Positions 18,699 to 26,730 of a DNA stretch of 64,000 bases are shown here, one piece after another. The notes below the pieces were generated by a model. The model saw only the letters and a program-made list of their open reading frames with translations. It searched no databases and was not told where the DNA came from. The stretch lies in NCBI RefSeq assembly GCF_002879865.1, contig NZ_PNXY01000004.1:310001-374000 (forward strand), in the 5' to 3' direction. Both the position numbers and the translations under genes were made by a program. Origin of the DNA: Paraburkholderia rhynchosiae (GTDB lineage Bacteria > Pseudomonadota > Gammaproteobacteria > Burkholderiales > Burkholderiaceae). Positions within the stretch are counted from its first letter, which is position 1, and every line of letters begins with the position of its first letter.

Positions 18699-19568
18699 TC
18701 AATCTACCGCGAGACGGCCGGCCAGGGCGGTCAGCATATCGGCGCACGGCGCCGCAATTTTCAGCGACAGCAGCGGATCGGCGCGCGTGCGTCCGAGATT
18801 GATTGCGGCGATCGGCTTGTGCTGCTTCTGCGCCCACACGCAGAAACGATAGCCCGAGTACACCATGAGCGAAGAACCGACCACGAGCACGGCGTCCGCA
18901 GCGTCGAGCGCATGCGAAGCCGCTTCGACGCGTTCGCGCGGCACGCTTTCGCCGAAGAACACCACTGCCGGCTTCAGCAGACCGCCGCAGTTCGTGCACG
19001 CCGGCACGCGGAACGCTTCGAGCGCGTGCCATTCGAGATGCGCGTCGCCGTCGGCGGCGGTTTCGGCGCTTACGTTGAGCAGCGCGGGATTATGCGCTTC
19101 GAGCGTCTGCTGGATCGACGCACGCGAATGTTGCGTCCCGCAGTCCAGACACATTACGCCGTCGATGCCGCCATGCAGTTCGATCACGTCGCGGCTGCCC
19201 GCGCGCTGATGCAAACCGTCGACGTTCTGGGTGACGAGTGTCGGCACGTGACCGGCGGCCTGAAGGCGGGCAAGCGCCGTATGCGCGGCGTTGGGCTGCG
19301 CTTGCGCGACGACCGGCCAGCCGACCATGCTGCGCGCCCAGTAACGCCGGCGCATCGCATCGGTGCCGAGAAACTCCTGCAACGTGATGGGCGGCGAGCG
19401 CTTCCACTCGCCGTTGTCGTCGCGATAGCCGGGAATGCCGGAATCCGTGCTGATGCCCGCGCCGGTCAGCACGAAGAGACGCGGATACCGTTGCACGAAG
19501 TCGTGCAGATCGTCGAGTGCATGAGGGTCGCTGAAGGATGCGACGGGCGCGGAGTAAAGGTCGGTCAT
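18699..19568 (-). CDS. NAD-dependent protein deacylase, Sir2 family (SIRT4-like)
   Basis: 289 aa sirtuin. It removes acyl groups from protein lysines, consuming NAD and yielding nicotinamide and O-acyl-ADP-ribose. GAGISTDSGIPGYRD (36-50) and TQNVDGLHQRAGS bind NAD, and His132 in ELHG is the catalytic base. Zinc ligands are Cys140/Cys143 and Cys191/Cys194. GIPGYRD in place of the GIPDFR of other classes points to class II (SIRT4-like). It lies on the same strand as the DUF938 gene, 67 bp upstream of it. The substrate proteins are not deducible. Confidence 0.92.
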   Translation of the reverse strand: MTDLYSAPVASFSDPHALDDLHDFVQRYPRLFVLTGAGISTDSGIPGYRDDNGEWKRSPPITLQEFLGTDAMRRRYWARSMVGWPVVAQAQPNAAHTALARLQAAGHVPTLVTQNVDGLHQRAGSRDVIELHGGIDGVMCLDCGTQHSRASIQQTLEAHNPALLNVSAETAADGDAHLEWHALEAFRVPACTNCGGLLKPAVVFFGESVPRERVEAASHALDAADAVLVVGSSLMVYSGYRFCVWAQKQHKPIAAINLGRTRADPLLSLKIAAPCADMLTALAGRLAVD

Positions 19569-19617
19569 GACAGGATGAGTGATGGCTGCGGCACAGGCCA
19601 GAACACGCGACGCCGTT

Positions 19618-19902
19618 TCAACGACGCGTACGCGGCTTGTTCTTCGGCGCCGAAGCGGCTACACGTCGCGCTTTCTCAGGCTGCCGCGTTTGCCGTACTC
19701 GCCGCGTTTGCCGGGTCTGCCGCGTTTGCCGCGTTTGCCATTCAGCGAGCGCGATTTCATAGCGTTCGAGCGCCTCATCATAGAGATCGAACACGCACGG
19801 ATTGCAGCCGCTGTGGCAACACTCTTCCAGATTGGGCCGGATGGGTGGCACGGGCTTGGGGTCGTCGTTGGATGCGGCTAGCGGCGCGGCTGGTGACTTC
19901 AC
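19618..19902 (-). CDS. Oxidoreductase-like domain protein with QTR repeat tail
   Basis: 94 aa. It contains RPNLEECCHSGCNPCVFDLYDEALERYE, the signature of the short PF09791 'oxidoreductase-like' domain, with four Cys in a CC-x3-C-x2-C pattern. The start is GTG at 19902. The C-terminal third is a basic tail with QTR tripeptide repeats encoded by imperfect 9-bp tandem DNA repeats (about 19684-19741). The tail is probably disordered and variable between strains. The domain's function is not established. It is co-directional with the sirtuin gene downstream. Confidence 0.82.
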   Translation of the reverse strand: MKSPAAPLAASNDDPKPVPPIRPNLEECCHSGCNPCVFDLYDEALERYEIALAEWQTRQTRQTRQTRRVRQTRQPEKARRVAASAPKNKPRTRR

Positions 19903-19991
19903 GTGAACACGCTAGAAAGAGACTGCAAAGCGAAGCTGCAAAGCGCTCAGTATAAGTTGATCTTCCGCGCCGCGCTTATCGCCGATCGCCG

Positions 19992-20756
19992 TCAACCGCG
20001 CCCCACGAACGGCATCTTGCTCGCCATGATGGTCATGAACTGAACGTTTGCCGACAGCGGCAATTGCGCCATGTGCAGTACAGCATCGGCGACATGCTGC
20101 ACGTCCATCAGCGGTTCGACCGCGATCTCGCCGTTCGCTTGCTGAATGCCGCGCGCCATGCGTTCGGCCATTTCCGTGGCCGCGTTGCCGATGTCGATCT
20201 GCCCGCACACGATGTCGTATTTGCGGCCGTCGAGCGATACGGCTTTCGTGAGACCGGTGATCGCGTGCTTGGTGGCCGTGTACGCGATGCTGTTCGGCCG
20301 CGGTGCGTGCGCCGAAATGGAGCCGTTATTGATGATGCGCCCACCGCGCGGACTCTGCGTTTTCATCAGACCGAAGGCGGCACGGGTGCAGAGAAACACG
20401 CCCGTGAGATTGGTGTCGACCACCGAGCGCCATTCGTCGATATCGAGTTCGTCGATGTCGACCGGCGAGCCGTTGCGGCCCGCATTGTTGAACAGCACAT
20501 CGAGCCGGCCATAGCGCGCGCGGATCGTGTCGAACAGCGCGGCGACGCTGCCGGCGTCGGTCACGTCGCACGGCACCGCAAACGCTTCGCCGCCGAACGG
20601 CCGGGCTTCTTCGACCACGGCGTCGAGCACCGCCTGGCGACGACCCGCGAGCACGACGCTATAACCATGTCCCACCAGCCGCAGCGCGCATGCACGGCCG
20701 ATACCGCTGCCCGCGCCCGTTACCAGTGCGACTTTTCTGATTCCCGTCACCGTCAC
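19992..20756 (-). CDS. SDR-family oxidoreductase
   Basis: 254 aa classical short-chain dehydrogenase/reductase. The N-terminal cofactor motif is [18 protein letters not shown], with NNAG in [12 protein letters not shown]. The catalytic set is Ser in NNGSISAH and the Tyr-x3-Lys pair in IAYTATKHA. The AGRR after beta-2 suggests NADP preference. The substrate is unknown; the closest general class is 3-oxoacyl reductase-like or glucose/ribitol dehydrogenase-like enzymes. It starts 200 bp from the divergent polysaccharide deacetylase gene. Confidence 0.88.
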   Translation of the reverse strand: MTVTGIRKVALVTGAGSGIGRACALRLVGHGYSVVLAGRRQAVLDAVVEEARPFGGEAFAVPCDVTDAGSVAALFDTIRARYGRLDVLFNNAGRNGSPVDIDELDIDEWRSVVDTNLTGVFLCTRAAFGLMKTQSPRGGRIINNGSISAHAPRPNSIAYTATKHAITGLTKAVSLDGRKYDIVCGQIDIGNAATEMAERMARGIQQANGEIAVEPLMDVQHVADAVLHMAQLPLSANVQFMTIMASKMPFVGRG

Positions 20757-20955
20757 GACATATCTCCTCGTTTCAAGTCCGTTTCAAACTCGTTCCGCAC
20801 CATACCGCAGCGGAGCGTCGATCACAAATGCCGCCGGCGCGTGCGTTTAGATTGCCGTTCCTGTCCGCAAGCGCGTCGGCCCGCGCATCAATGGTATCTT
20901 TCGACGTTGCGTGCGGCGCCTTGCTTGCCGCACGCGATTACCGGACGCATGTTTT

Positions 20956-21810
20956 ATGAACCGACTTTCCACGCTCCACGACGCTTGCGCCGCACCGCTG
21001 CGCCGCTGGCCGCAAACCGGCTATCCCGCGATGCTCACCGCCACCGCCGCATGGCACGTCTTCGTGCTGGCCGGGTGGCTCCTCACCCCTCGCGCATGGC
21101 CGTGGTGGCTCGCGGCAATCTTCGTGAATCACGCCATTTTCACAGTGGCCGGCCTGCTGCCGCGCACCTCGTTGCTGGGGCCGAACTGGACGCGCCTGCC
21201 CGCGAGCGCGCGCAACGCGGACGCCATCGCGCTGACCATCGACGATGGTCCCGATCCTGTCGTTACGCCGCAAGTGCTCGACCTGCTCGACGCCTTCGGC
21301 GTGCGCGCCACGTTCTTCTGTATTGGCGAAATGGCGCAGCGCTATCCGGCGCTCACACGCGAGATCGTCGCGCGTGGTCATGCGCTCGAAAACCATTCGC
21401 AAGTTCACGTGCACACGTTTTCTGTGACGTTTCCGCGCGCTCTTACGCGTGAGATCGATGCCGCGCAACGCACGCTCGAAGAACTCAGCGGTGAGCGGCC
21501 GATGTTTTTTCGCGCGCCAGCCGGCCTGCGCAACATCTTCCTGGAACCCGTGCTGCGCAAGCTCGATCTACGCCTCGCGTCGTGGACACGGCGCGGCTAC
21601 GACACGCGCGAGCGCGATCCGCAACGGGTCGCGCGGCGGCTGCTCGACGGTCTCGCGCCGCGCGACATTCTGCTGCTGCACGACGGCAACGCCGCGCTGA
21701 CCGTCGACGGAAAGCCGCTGATTCTCGCGGTGCTGCCACGCGTGATCGACGCGGCTCGCAAGCGGCAATTGCGCTTCGTCACATTGCGCGAGGCGCGGGT
21801 CGACCATTGA
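20956..21810 (+). CDS. Polysaccharide deacetylase-family protein, membrane-anchored
   Basis: 284 aa. Two N-terminal membrane helices (about 27-45 and 50-68) precede a NodB-homology carbohydrate esterase 4 domain from residue 88. Visible CE4 motifs are ALTIDDGPDP (motif 1, catalytic Asp pair), a degenerate H-x-x-x-H region at ENHSQVHVHTFS (motif 2), FFRAPAGLRN (motif 3) and LLLHDGN (motif 5). It should remove N- or O-acetyl groups from an envelope or exported polysaccharide at the membrane. It stands alone, so the substrate is unknown. Confidence 0.85.
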   Translation: MNRLSTLHDACAAPLRRWPQTGYPAMLTATAAWHVFVLAGWLLTPRAWPWWLAAIFVNHAIFTVAGLLPRTSLLGPNWTRLPASARNADAIALTIDDGPDPVVTPQVLDLLDAFGVRATFFCIGEMAQRYPALTREIVARGHALENHSQVHVHTFSVTFPRALTREIDAAQRTLEELSGERPMFFRAPAGLRNIFLEPVLRKLDLRLASWTRRGYDTRERDPQRVARRLLDGLAPRDILLLHDGNAALTVDGKPLILAVLPRVIDAARKRQLRFVTLREARVDH

Positions 21811-21828
21811 TACGGCTGATTCCAGCCA

Positions 21829-23241
21829 TCACATGCGGAAGTCGGCCGCCATGTCTTCGTCTGAGCGCGCCTCGATTGCGCCGCTTCGGCATGCCTTGAC
21901 GAACACGTCGTAGTCGCGCTCCACCTGATCCGCGTAGCTCGTTGCGTAAGCCGTCAACGCTTCGGCGAACTGATCGCCGCGGCCGATATACGCGTTCACT
22001 TCGACCGCCTGGCCACTCGCCTTTGCATGGGCACGCGCCATCACCCAGCCGCATAGCTGCGCATAGCCCTCCAGCAGATCGGTGTCGAACAGATCGATGC
22101 TGGCCGACAGCTTCATGTCGCGCAACTGACGAAAGTAGTAATGCCGCCCGAGCGGAGTCGTCGCCCAGCCGAGAAAAATGTCGCTCGCGGCCTGCAACAT
22201 GCGCTGACCCTGCACCACGCGTTCGCCCTGATGTTTGACGGACGGCGACTTGTAATAACGCGCGATCACAGACGGCCTCGCCTCCTTCATCTGCACGAAA
22301 AGCGGCTTGCCCATGTGATCGACGAGCAGCACCGCCATGCAACGCGTACCCACGCTGCCCACGCCCACCACCTTGAACACGATGTCCTGCACGGTGAAAT
22401 GAGCAAGCAGCTCGCGCCGGTCGTGCGACATGGTCTTCACGTACTCGCTCCACACGCTGTCGAGCATCTTGCGTCCGTGCGAGCCTTTCAGCTCGTCGGT
22501 CTCTTCGGCCGTGAACAGCGTGTTCGCGCCGAGCACGTGAAAGAGCGCGGGCGGTGCATCGCGAATCACCCAGTGATCGCCGTCGCGCTCGGCCATCTTC
22601 TCGAACAGACTTTCGTGCGTGCGGTTCGCGGCCTTTTCCATGCCGCGCCGCGCGGCACGACGGCGCTCCGGCGTGAGCGCCGTCTCCGCCATCCGGTCGA
22701 ACGTGATGCGCTCGTACCAGAGTTCGAGCGCGCCGCATTGCGCGTACTGCGCCATACGATTGCGATATTCGCTGACAGCGGTCATCACCAGATTTTCCGC
22801 CGTGCCGCGGCTCAAACGCATATGACGTGCGGCGATCACGAGGCTCGCGGTCAAGCGTTTCAGATCCCACTCGAATGGGCCGACCGACACTTCGTCAAAA
22901 TCGTTCAGATCGAATACGAGCTGCCGCTCGGGCGTGGCGAAGCCGCCGAAATTCATCAGATGCCCGTCTCCGCAGATGGGCATGGTCAGGCCGGTGTCGT
23001 GAACCTTGCTTAAATCGTGAGCCTGCAAAATCGCCGTGCCGCGAAAGAACGTGAACGGCGAGACGGCCATGCGCCCGTAACGCAGCGGCACCAGGTTCTG
23101 CACGCGGCCTTCGCTGCTTTGCTTCAGGAGCTCGATCGGATCGCGCTCCAATGTGCCCACCGTTCGATGGCTCGAACGCTTCGACTTTTCGCGGGCGGCA
23201 CGGCCACGGGCCTCCCGTTCGGCAATGGTGCTGGCTTTCAT
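21829..23241 (-). CDS. DUF2252-family protein
   Basis: 470 aa, the normal length of DUF2252 proteins. Family-typical stretches are visible: RYGRMAVSPFTFFRGTA, CGDGHLMNFGGFATPER, FDLNDFDE and GRHYYFRQLRDMK. The GDxHxxNFG and DxNDFD pattern recalls the aminoglycoside-phosphotransferase/kinase fold, so a kinase-like role is plausible but unproven. The ATG at 23241 (MKASTIAE) has GGAG six bases upstream; the ATG two codons earlier directly abuts that GGAG. It is monocistronic and converges with the polysaccharide deacetylase gene. Confidence 0.88.
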   Translation of the reverse strand: MKASTIAEREARGRAAREKSKRSSHRTVGTLERDPIELLKQSSEGRVQNLVPLRYGRMAVSPFTFFRGTAILQAHDLSKVHDTGLTMPICGDGHLMNFGGFATPERQLVFDLNDFDEVSVGPFEWDLKRLTASLVIAARHMRLSRGTAENLVMTAVSEYRNRMAQYAQCGALELWYERITFDRMAETALTPERRRAARRGMEKAANRTHESLFEKMAERDGDHWVIRDAPPALFHVLGANTLFTAEETDELKGSHGRKMLDSVWSEYVKTMSHDRRELLAHFTVQDIVFKVVGVGSVGTRCMAVLLVDHMGKPLFVQMKEARPSVIARYYKSPSVKHQGERVVQGQRMLQAASDIFLGWATTPLGRHYYFRQLRDMKLSASIDLFDTDLLEGYAQLCGWVMARAHAKASGQAVEVNAYIGRGDQFAEALTAYATSYADQVERDYDVFVKACRSGAIEARSDEDMAADFRM

Positions 23242-23342
23242 GCTCATCTCCGTTCTTCTTGTGAGGCTTGACGATCGCTGTTTGATTACCGGTTCGAGAG
23301 ACCTGGCGCCGGTCGCTTTGCATGCTAGCAGAGCGATCGGTA

Positions 23343-23369
23343 AAAAGGTGCGGGCGCTTTTACCGATGC
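23343..23369 (+). promoter_or_regulatory. Candidate sigma-28 (FliA) promoter before motAB
   Basis: AAAAGGTG, an 11-base spacer, then ACCGATGC. Against the sigma-28 consensus TAAAGTTT-N11-GCCGATAA this matches five of eight bases in each box, including the CCGAT core. It lies 176 bp before motA. The flagellar context supports it, but the match is modest. Confidence 0.4.
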
Positions 23370-23544
23370 CGCATAAACGCGCCAGAATTTTGCCGAATTC
23401 GTCGGTTTCACTCGCTTCTGCACTTCAGCAACCGCCACTCGGGCCGTTTACCAGTACATGCGGAAATTCAATGACGCACGGAAAAGCCCTTGAACCAAGG
23501 CCTGTTCTAATCGAACGTGCGCCGCGCAGGATATCGGAGAGAAT

Positions 23545-24432
23545 ATGTTTGTCGCAATCGGCTGGCTGCTGGTGATCGGTTCCGTCATAGGGAGCTTTGT
23601 GGGCGTGGGCGGTCATCTTCCGGCTCTCCTTCAACCGTTCGAATTGCTATGCATTTTCGGCGCGGCAATCGGCGCGTTCGTCGTGAGCAATCCGACTTCG
23701 ACGCTGAAGAAAACCCTTAAGGCGATTCCCTCGTGCTTCAAGGGCGGCGGCTACACGAAGGAAAAGTATCTGGAACTGATCGCGTTACTTTACGAGCTGC
23801 TTCAGAAGGCGCGAAAGGAAGGCATGATGTCGCTCGAAGCCGACGTCTTTGCGCCGGATGAAAGCGTGATTTTCCAGAAGTATCCGCACGTTCTCAGCGA
23901 TCACCATCTGCTCGATTTCATCGTCGATTATTTGCGCATGATGTCTGGCGGCAATGTGAATGTGCTGGAAGTGCAGGACCTGATGGATGAAGAGCTGGCC
24001 ACGCATCACGCGGAATCGTCGATCGCGGCTAATGCGATTCAGAAGATGGCCGACGCGCTGCCCGCGTTCGGCATTGTCGCGGCCGTGATGGGCGTGGTCC
24101 ACACAATGGGTTCGGTCGGCGCGCCGCCGGCCGTGCTCGGCGAGATGATCGCCGGTGCACTCGTCGGCACGTTCCTCGGCATTCTTCTCGCGTATGGTTT
24201 TGTCGGCCCGCTCGCGGATCTGCTGAACGCTAAGGGCCGCGCCGAAGCAAAGCCGTATCAATGCGTGAAGGCCGTGCTGCTCGCTTCGTTGTCCGGCTAC
24301 GCGCCGCCAATCGCTGTCGAATTTGGCCGCAAGGTGCTGTTCACCGCCGATCGCCCGAGCTTCCAGGAACTCGACGACGCCGTGCGCGCCACCAGGACGC
24401 CGAAGCCGGCTGCCGGGGGAGCCGCATCATGA
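23545..24432 (+). CDS. motA: Flagellar motor stator protein MotA
   Basis: 295 aa inner-membrane subunit of the proton-driven stator. Four membrane helices are visible: about 3-22 and 32-48 at the N-terminus, then two near 170-190 and 200-220. The long cytoplasmic loop between helices 2 and 3 carries the charged residues that contact FliG. The conserved PAFGIVAAVMGVVHTMGS, with its Pro, precedes the third helix, and GALVGTFLGILLAYGFVGP forms the fourth. The stop overlaps the motB start as ATGA. Confidence 0.95.
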   Translation: MFVAIGWLLVIGSVIGSFVGVGGHLPALLQPFELLCIFGAAIGAFVVSNPTSTLKKTLKAIPSCFKGGGYTKEKYLELIALLYELLQKARKEGMMSLEADVFAPDESVIFQKYPHVLSDHHLLDFIVDYLRMMSGGNVNVLEVQDLMDEELATHHAESSIAANAIQKMADALPAFGIVAAVMGVVHTMGSVGAPPAVLGEMIAGALVGTFLGILLAYGFVGPLADLLNAKGRAEAKPYQCVKAVLLASLSGYAPPIAVEFGRKVLFTADRPSFQELDDAVRATRTPKPAAGGAAS

Positions 24433-25412
24433 CGCAAAGAAGGTCACGCGGCTCGCAGGACGAGGCGCCGCCGATCATCGTGCGTCGCTCGAGAAAGCGC
24501 GATGACCACGGTGGGCATCATGGCGGCGCCTGGAAAATCGCGTACGCCGATTTCGTCACCGCGATGATGGCGTTTTTCCTGCTGATGTGGCTGCTCGGCT
24601 CCACGTCGAAGTTCGACAAGCAAGGCATCGAGGATTACTTCAACACGCCCCTCCCGAGCCTGCTCGGCGGCAACGAAGGCGCAGCCGCCGCGCGGCCGAG
24701 CGTGGTGCAAGGGGGCGGCCGCGACATCTCGGATACGCGTCCTGGCGACGGCAAGAAGACCCAGATCGAGCCGGCTACGCCTGTCAATGCGGTGCCGACT
24801 GTCGCGCCCGCCGACACGGCTCGCTTGCAGCAGTTGAAGGAGAAGCTCATCGCGCTGATCGAACAGAGCCCCGCATTGAAGGCCTTCAAGGATCAGATCC
24901 GCATTTCGATCACGAACGAAGGGCTGCGCATCGAGATTGTCGATTCGCAGAACCGTCCGATGTTCGCATCCGGCAGTCCGAAGCTGCAGACGTACGCGGT
25001 CGCCATACTGACGCAGATCGGCGCGGCGCTTAACGACGTCGAGAATCGCATCTCGATCGCGGGGCACACAGATGCCGTGCCGTATACCGGTGGACCTGTC
25101 GGCTATTCGAACTGGGAGTTGTCGTCCGAGCGCGCGAACGCCGCGCGCCGCGCGCTCGTTTACGGCGGGATGCACGGCGAAAAGCTGCTGCAGGTGCGCG
25201 GCCTCGCGGACGTGTTGCCGCTTAACAGCAATGTCGTCGACGAACCGACCAATCGGCGCATCAGCATCCTAGTGATGAACAAGGCCGCGGAGCAGGCGTT
25301 CTTCCACGATGGCGGCCGTACGTCGGTCGACGAAAGCACGCCGGCCAGCTCGGCGATTCCGGCGGTCGCGGCCCGTTTGCGTCCGGCGCCGGGTTCGACG
25401 AGGGTGCAGTAG
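24429..25412 (+). CDS. motB: Flagellar motor protein MotB
   Basis: 327 aa. A single N-terminal membrane helix contains IAYADFVTAMMAFFLLMWLLG, with the proton-carrying Asp41. A plug/linker region and a C-terminal OmpA-like peptidoglycan-binding domain follow (about 170-310, with ISIAGHTDAVPY and SNWELSSERANAARRAL). It anchors the stator to the cell wall. It is translationally coupled to motA. No che, flh or master regulator genes flank the pair in this window, unlike the classic motAB-che layout. Confidence 0.95.
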   Translation: MTQRRSRGSQDEAPPIIVRRSRKRDDHGGHHGGAWKIAYADFVTAMMAFFLLMWLLGSTSKFDKQGIEDYFNTPLPSLLGGNEGAAAARPSVVQGGGRDISDTRPGDGKKTQIEPATPVNAVPTVAPADTARLQQLKEKLIALIEQSPALKAFKDQIRISITNEGLRIEIVDSQNRPMFASGSPKLQTYAVAILTQIGAALNDVENRISIAGHTDAVPYTGGPVGYSNWELSSERANAARRALVYGGMHGEKLLQVRGLADVLPLNSNVVDEPTNRRISILVMNKAAEQAFFHDGGRTSVDESTPASSAIPAVAARLRPAPGSTRVQ

Positions 25413-25415
25413 CCT

Positions 25416-25436
25416 TCGCGAGCGCTTCGCTCGCGA
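25416..25436 (+). terminator. GC-rich hairpin directly after motB
   Basis: A perfect 9-bp stem, TCGCGAGCG / CGCTCGCGA, with a 3-base loop starts three bases after the motB stop. There is no T tract, so it is at best a weak intrinsic terminator or an mRNA-end stabiliser. Confidence 0.4.
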
Positions 25437-25481
25437 TCTGTTGGTGCATTCTTTCTGTATGGCTGGCGCAAAACGCGCGTG

Positions 25482-26300
25482 CTAGCCACGCGCTTTGGCC
25501 ACCCGTTTGCGCGCGGCGCCCATCTCCAGTTCCACCCATGTCGGTGCGTGATCGCTCGCGTGCGGCTCGCCGCGCACCCAGCGGTCCACGCCCGCGTCGC
25601 GCAAACGCGGCGCGAGCTCCGGGCTCAGCAAGATGTGGTCGATGCGCAAGCCAGAGTTAGTGTCCCAATGACGGCGAAAATAATCCCAGAAGGTGTAGAC
25701 GCGCTCATCGCCGACATGGGTTCGCAGCGCGTCGGTCCAGCCCTGCGCGAGCAGGCGCCGATAACGTTCGCGGCTTTCCGGCTGCAACAACGCGTCTTTC
25801 AGCCACGAGCGCGGGTTGTAGATGTCTTCGTCGGTGGGCACGACATTGAAGTCGCCGGCCAGCACGACGGGATGGCCGCTCGTGAGCAGCTTCGCCGCAT
25901 GCTCGAGCAGATGATCGAACCACGCGAGCTTGTAGTCGAACTTGGGACCGGGCTGCGGGTTGCCGTTCGGCAGATAGAGGCAGCACACCAGCAAGCCGCC
26001 CACCGCCGCTTCGAGATAGCGGCTATGCGTGTCGGCTTCGAAACCGGGCAGACCGCGGCGGCTTTCGAGCGGCGCTTCGCCCTTCGACAGAATCGCCACG
26101 CCGTTCCATGCGCTCTGGCCATGCCAGATCGCGCTGTAGCCGGCTTCGCGCAATGCATCGGCCGGAAACGCGCTGTCGGCGGCCTTCAGTTCCTGCAAGC
26201 AGACAATGTCCGGCGCTTCGCGTTCGAGCCATTGCAGCAATGCCGCCTGACGCGAACGGATTCCGTTGATGTTGAATGTCGCAATGCGCAGCCTTGCCAC
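25482..26300 (-). CDS. xth: Exodeoxyribonuclease III
   Basis: 272 aa AP endonuclease/3'-exonuclease for base-excision repair. Endonuclease/exonuclease/phosphatase motifs are clear: the N-terminal RIATFNINGIRSR, IVCLQELKA (metal Glu), YLPNG, LAGDFNVVPTDEDI, LRIDHILLS and SDHAPTWVEL with the catalytic His. The start is GTG at 26300 (MARLRIATF), with GGGAGG eight bases upstream; a longer ATG frame lacks a ribosome binding site. It ends 69 bp from the convergent motB. The small hypothetical gene's start lies a further 300 bp upstream. Confidence 0.94.
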   Translation of the reverse strand: MARLRIATFNINGIRSRQAALLQWLEREAPDIVCLQELKAADSAFPADALREAGYSAIWHGQSAWNGVAILSKGEAPLESRRGLPGFEADTHSRYLEAAVGGLLVCCLYLPNGNPQPGPKFDYKLAWFDHLLEHAAKLLTSGHPVVLAGDFNVVPTDEDIYNPRSWLKDALLQPESRERYRRLLAQGWTDALRTHVGDERVYTFWDYFRRHWDTNSGLRIDHILLSPELAPRLRDAGVDRWVRGEPHASDHAPTWVELEMGAARKRVAKARG

Positions 26301-26324
26301 GGCACGTCCTCCCTGCAATGCGAG

Positions 26325-26603
26325 TTATTTCGACGCCGCTTTCGACACCGCTTTTGCCACCGCTTTTGCCACCGCTTTTGCCACCGCTTCGGACGTCTCA
26401 TCGCACCATTCGATCGCCCACGACCTGGCGCACGAGATCGCATCGGCCTCGTTTGTAAAGGCGTCGATGTCGCCGGAATCGTGAGTCCGGAAATGCTCGC
26501 TCTTTTGCGGTATGTGAGTGATCCTGGCACGCGCGTAGTAAACGCCTTCGTCCGCATGGCGTGCCCGGCAATCGATGTGAAAATGCCTGTAGTCGAACTG
26601 CAT
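26325..26603 (-). CDS. Small protein with AVAK repeat tail, unknown function
   Basis: 92 aa from the ATG at 26603, which has AGAGGA six bases upstream. The N-terminal two thirds (MQFDYRHFHIDCRARHADEG onward) are polar, with regularly spaced aromatic and His residues. The tail is an alanine/lysine repeat (EAVAKAVAKAVAKAVSKAASK) predicted to be helical, encoded by a 12-bp tandem repeat. It ends 24 bp before the exodeoxyribonuclease III start on the same strand, so the two may be cotranscribed. No family recognised. Confidence 0.6.
   Translation of the reverse strand: MQFDYRHFHIDCRARHADEGVYYARARITHIPQKSEHFRTHDSGDIDAFTNEADAISCARSWAIEWCDETSEAVAKAVAKAVAKAVSKAASK
26347..26382. repeat. 12-bp tandem repeat encoding AVAK units
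   Basis: Three perfect copies of ACCGCTTTTGCC, flanked by degenerate copies on both sides. Read on the minus strand they encode the Ala-Val-Ala-Lys tail of the adjacent small protein. Unit length is a multiple of three, so copy changes stay in frame. Confidence 0.88.
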
Positions 26604-26730
26604 CCGTTGTCCTCTGAACGCGCGTGATTTCAAGCAGCGGTAGCATCGCCCATACCTGCCCTTTGCATCTCAACAAGCGATCACGCGCCAGACCGGCGCG
26701 CGTGATCCATGGCAAGGAGTGAACTCGCAA

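Noticed and set aside
26347..26382. Tandem repeat considered as a CRISPR array
   Set aside because: Units are 12 bp, directly adjacent without spacers, and encode a protein tail in frame.
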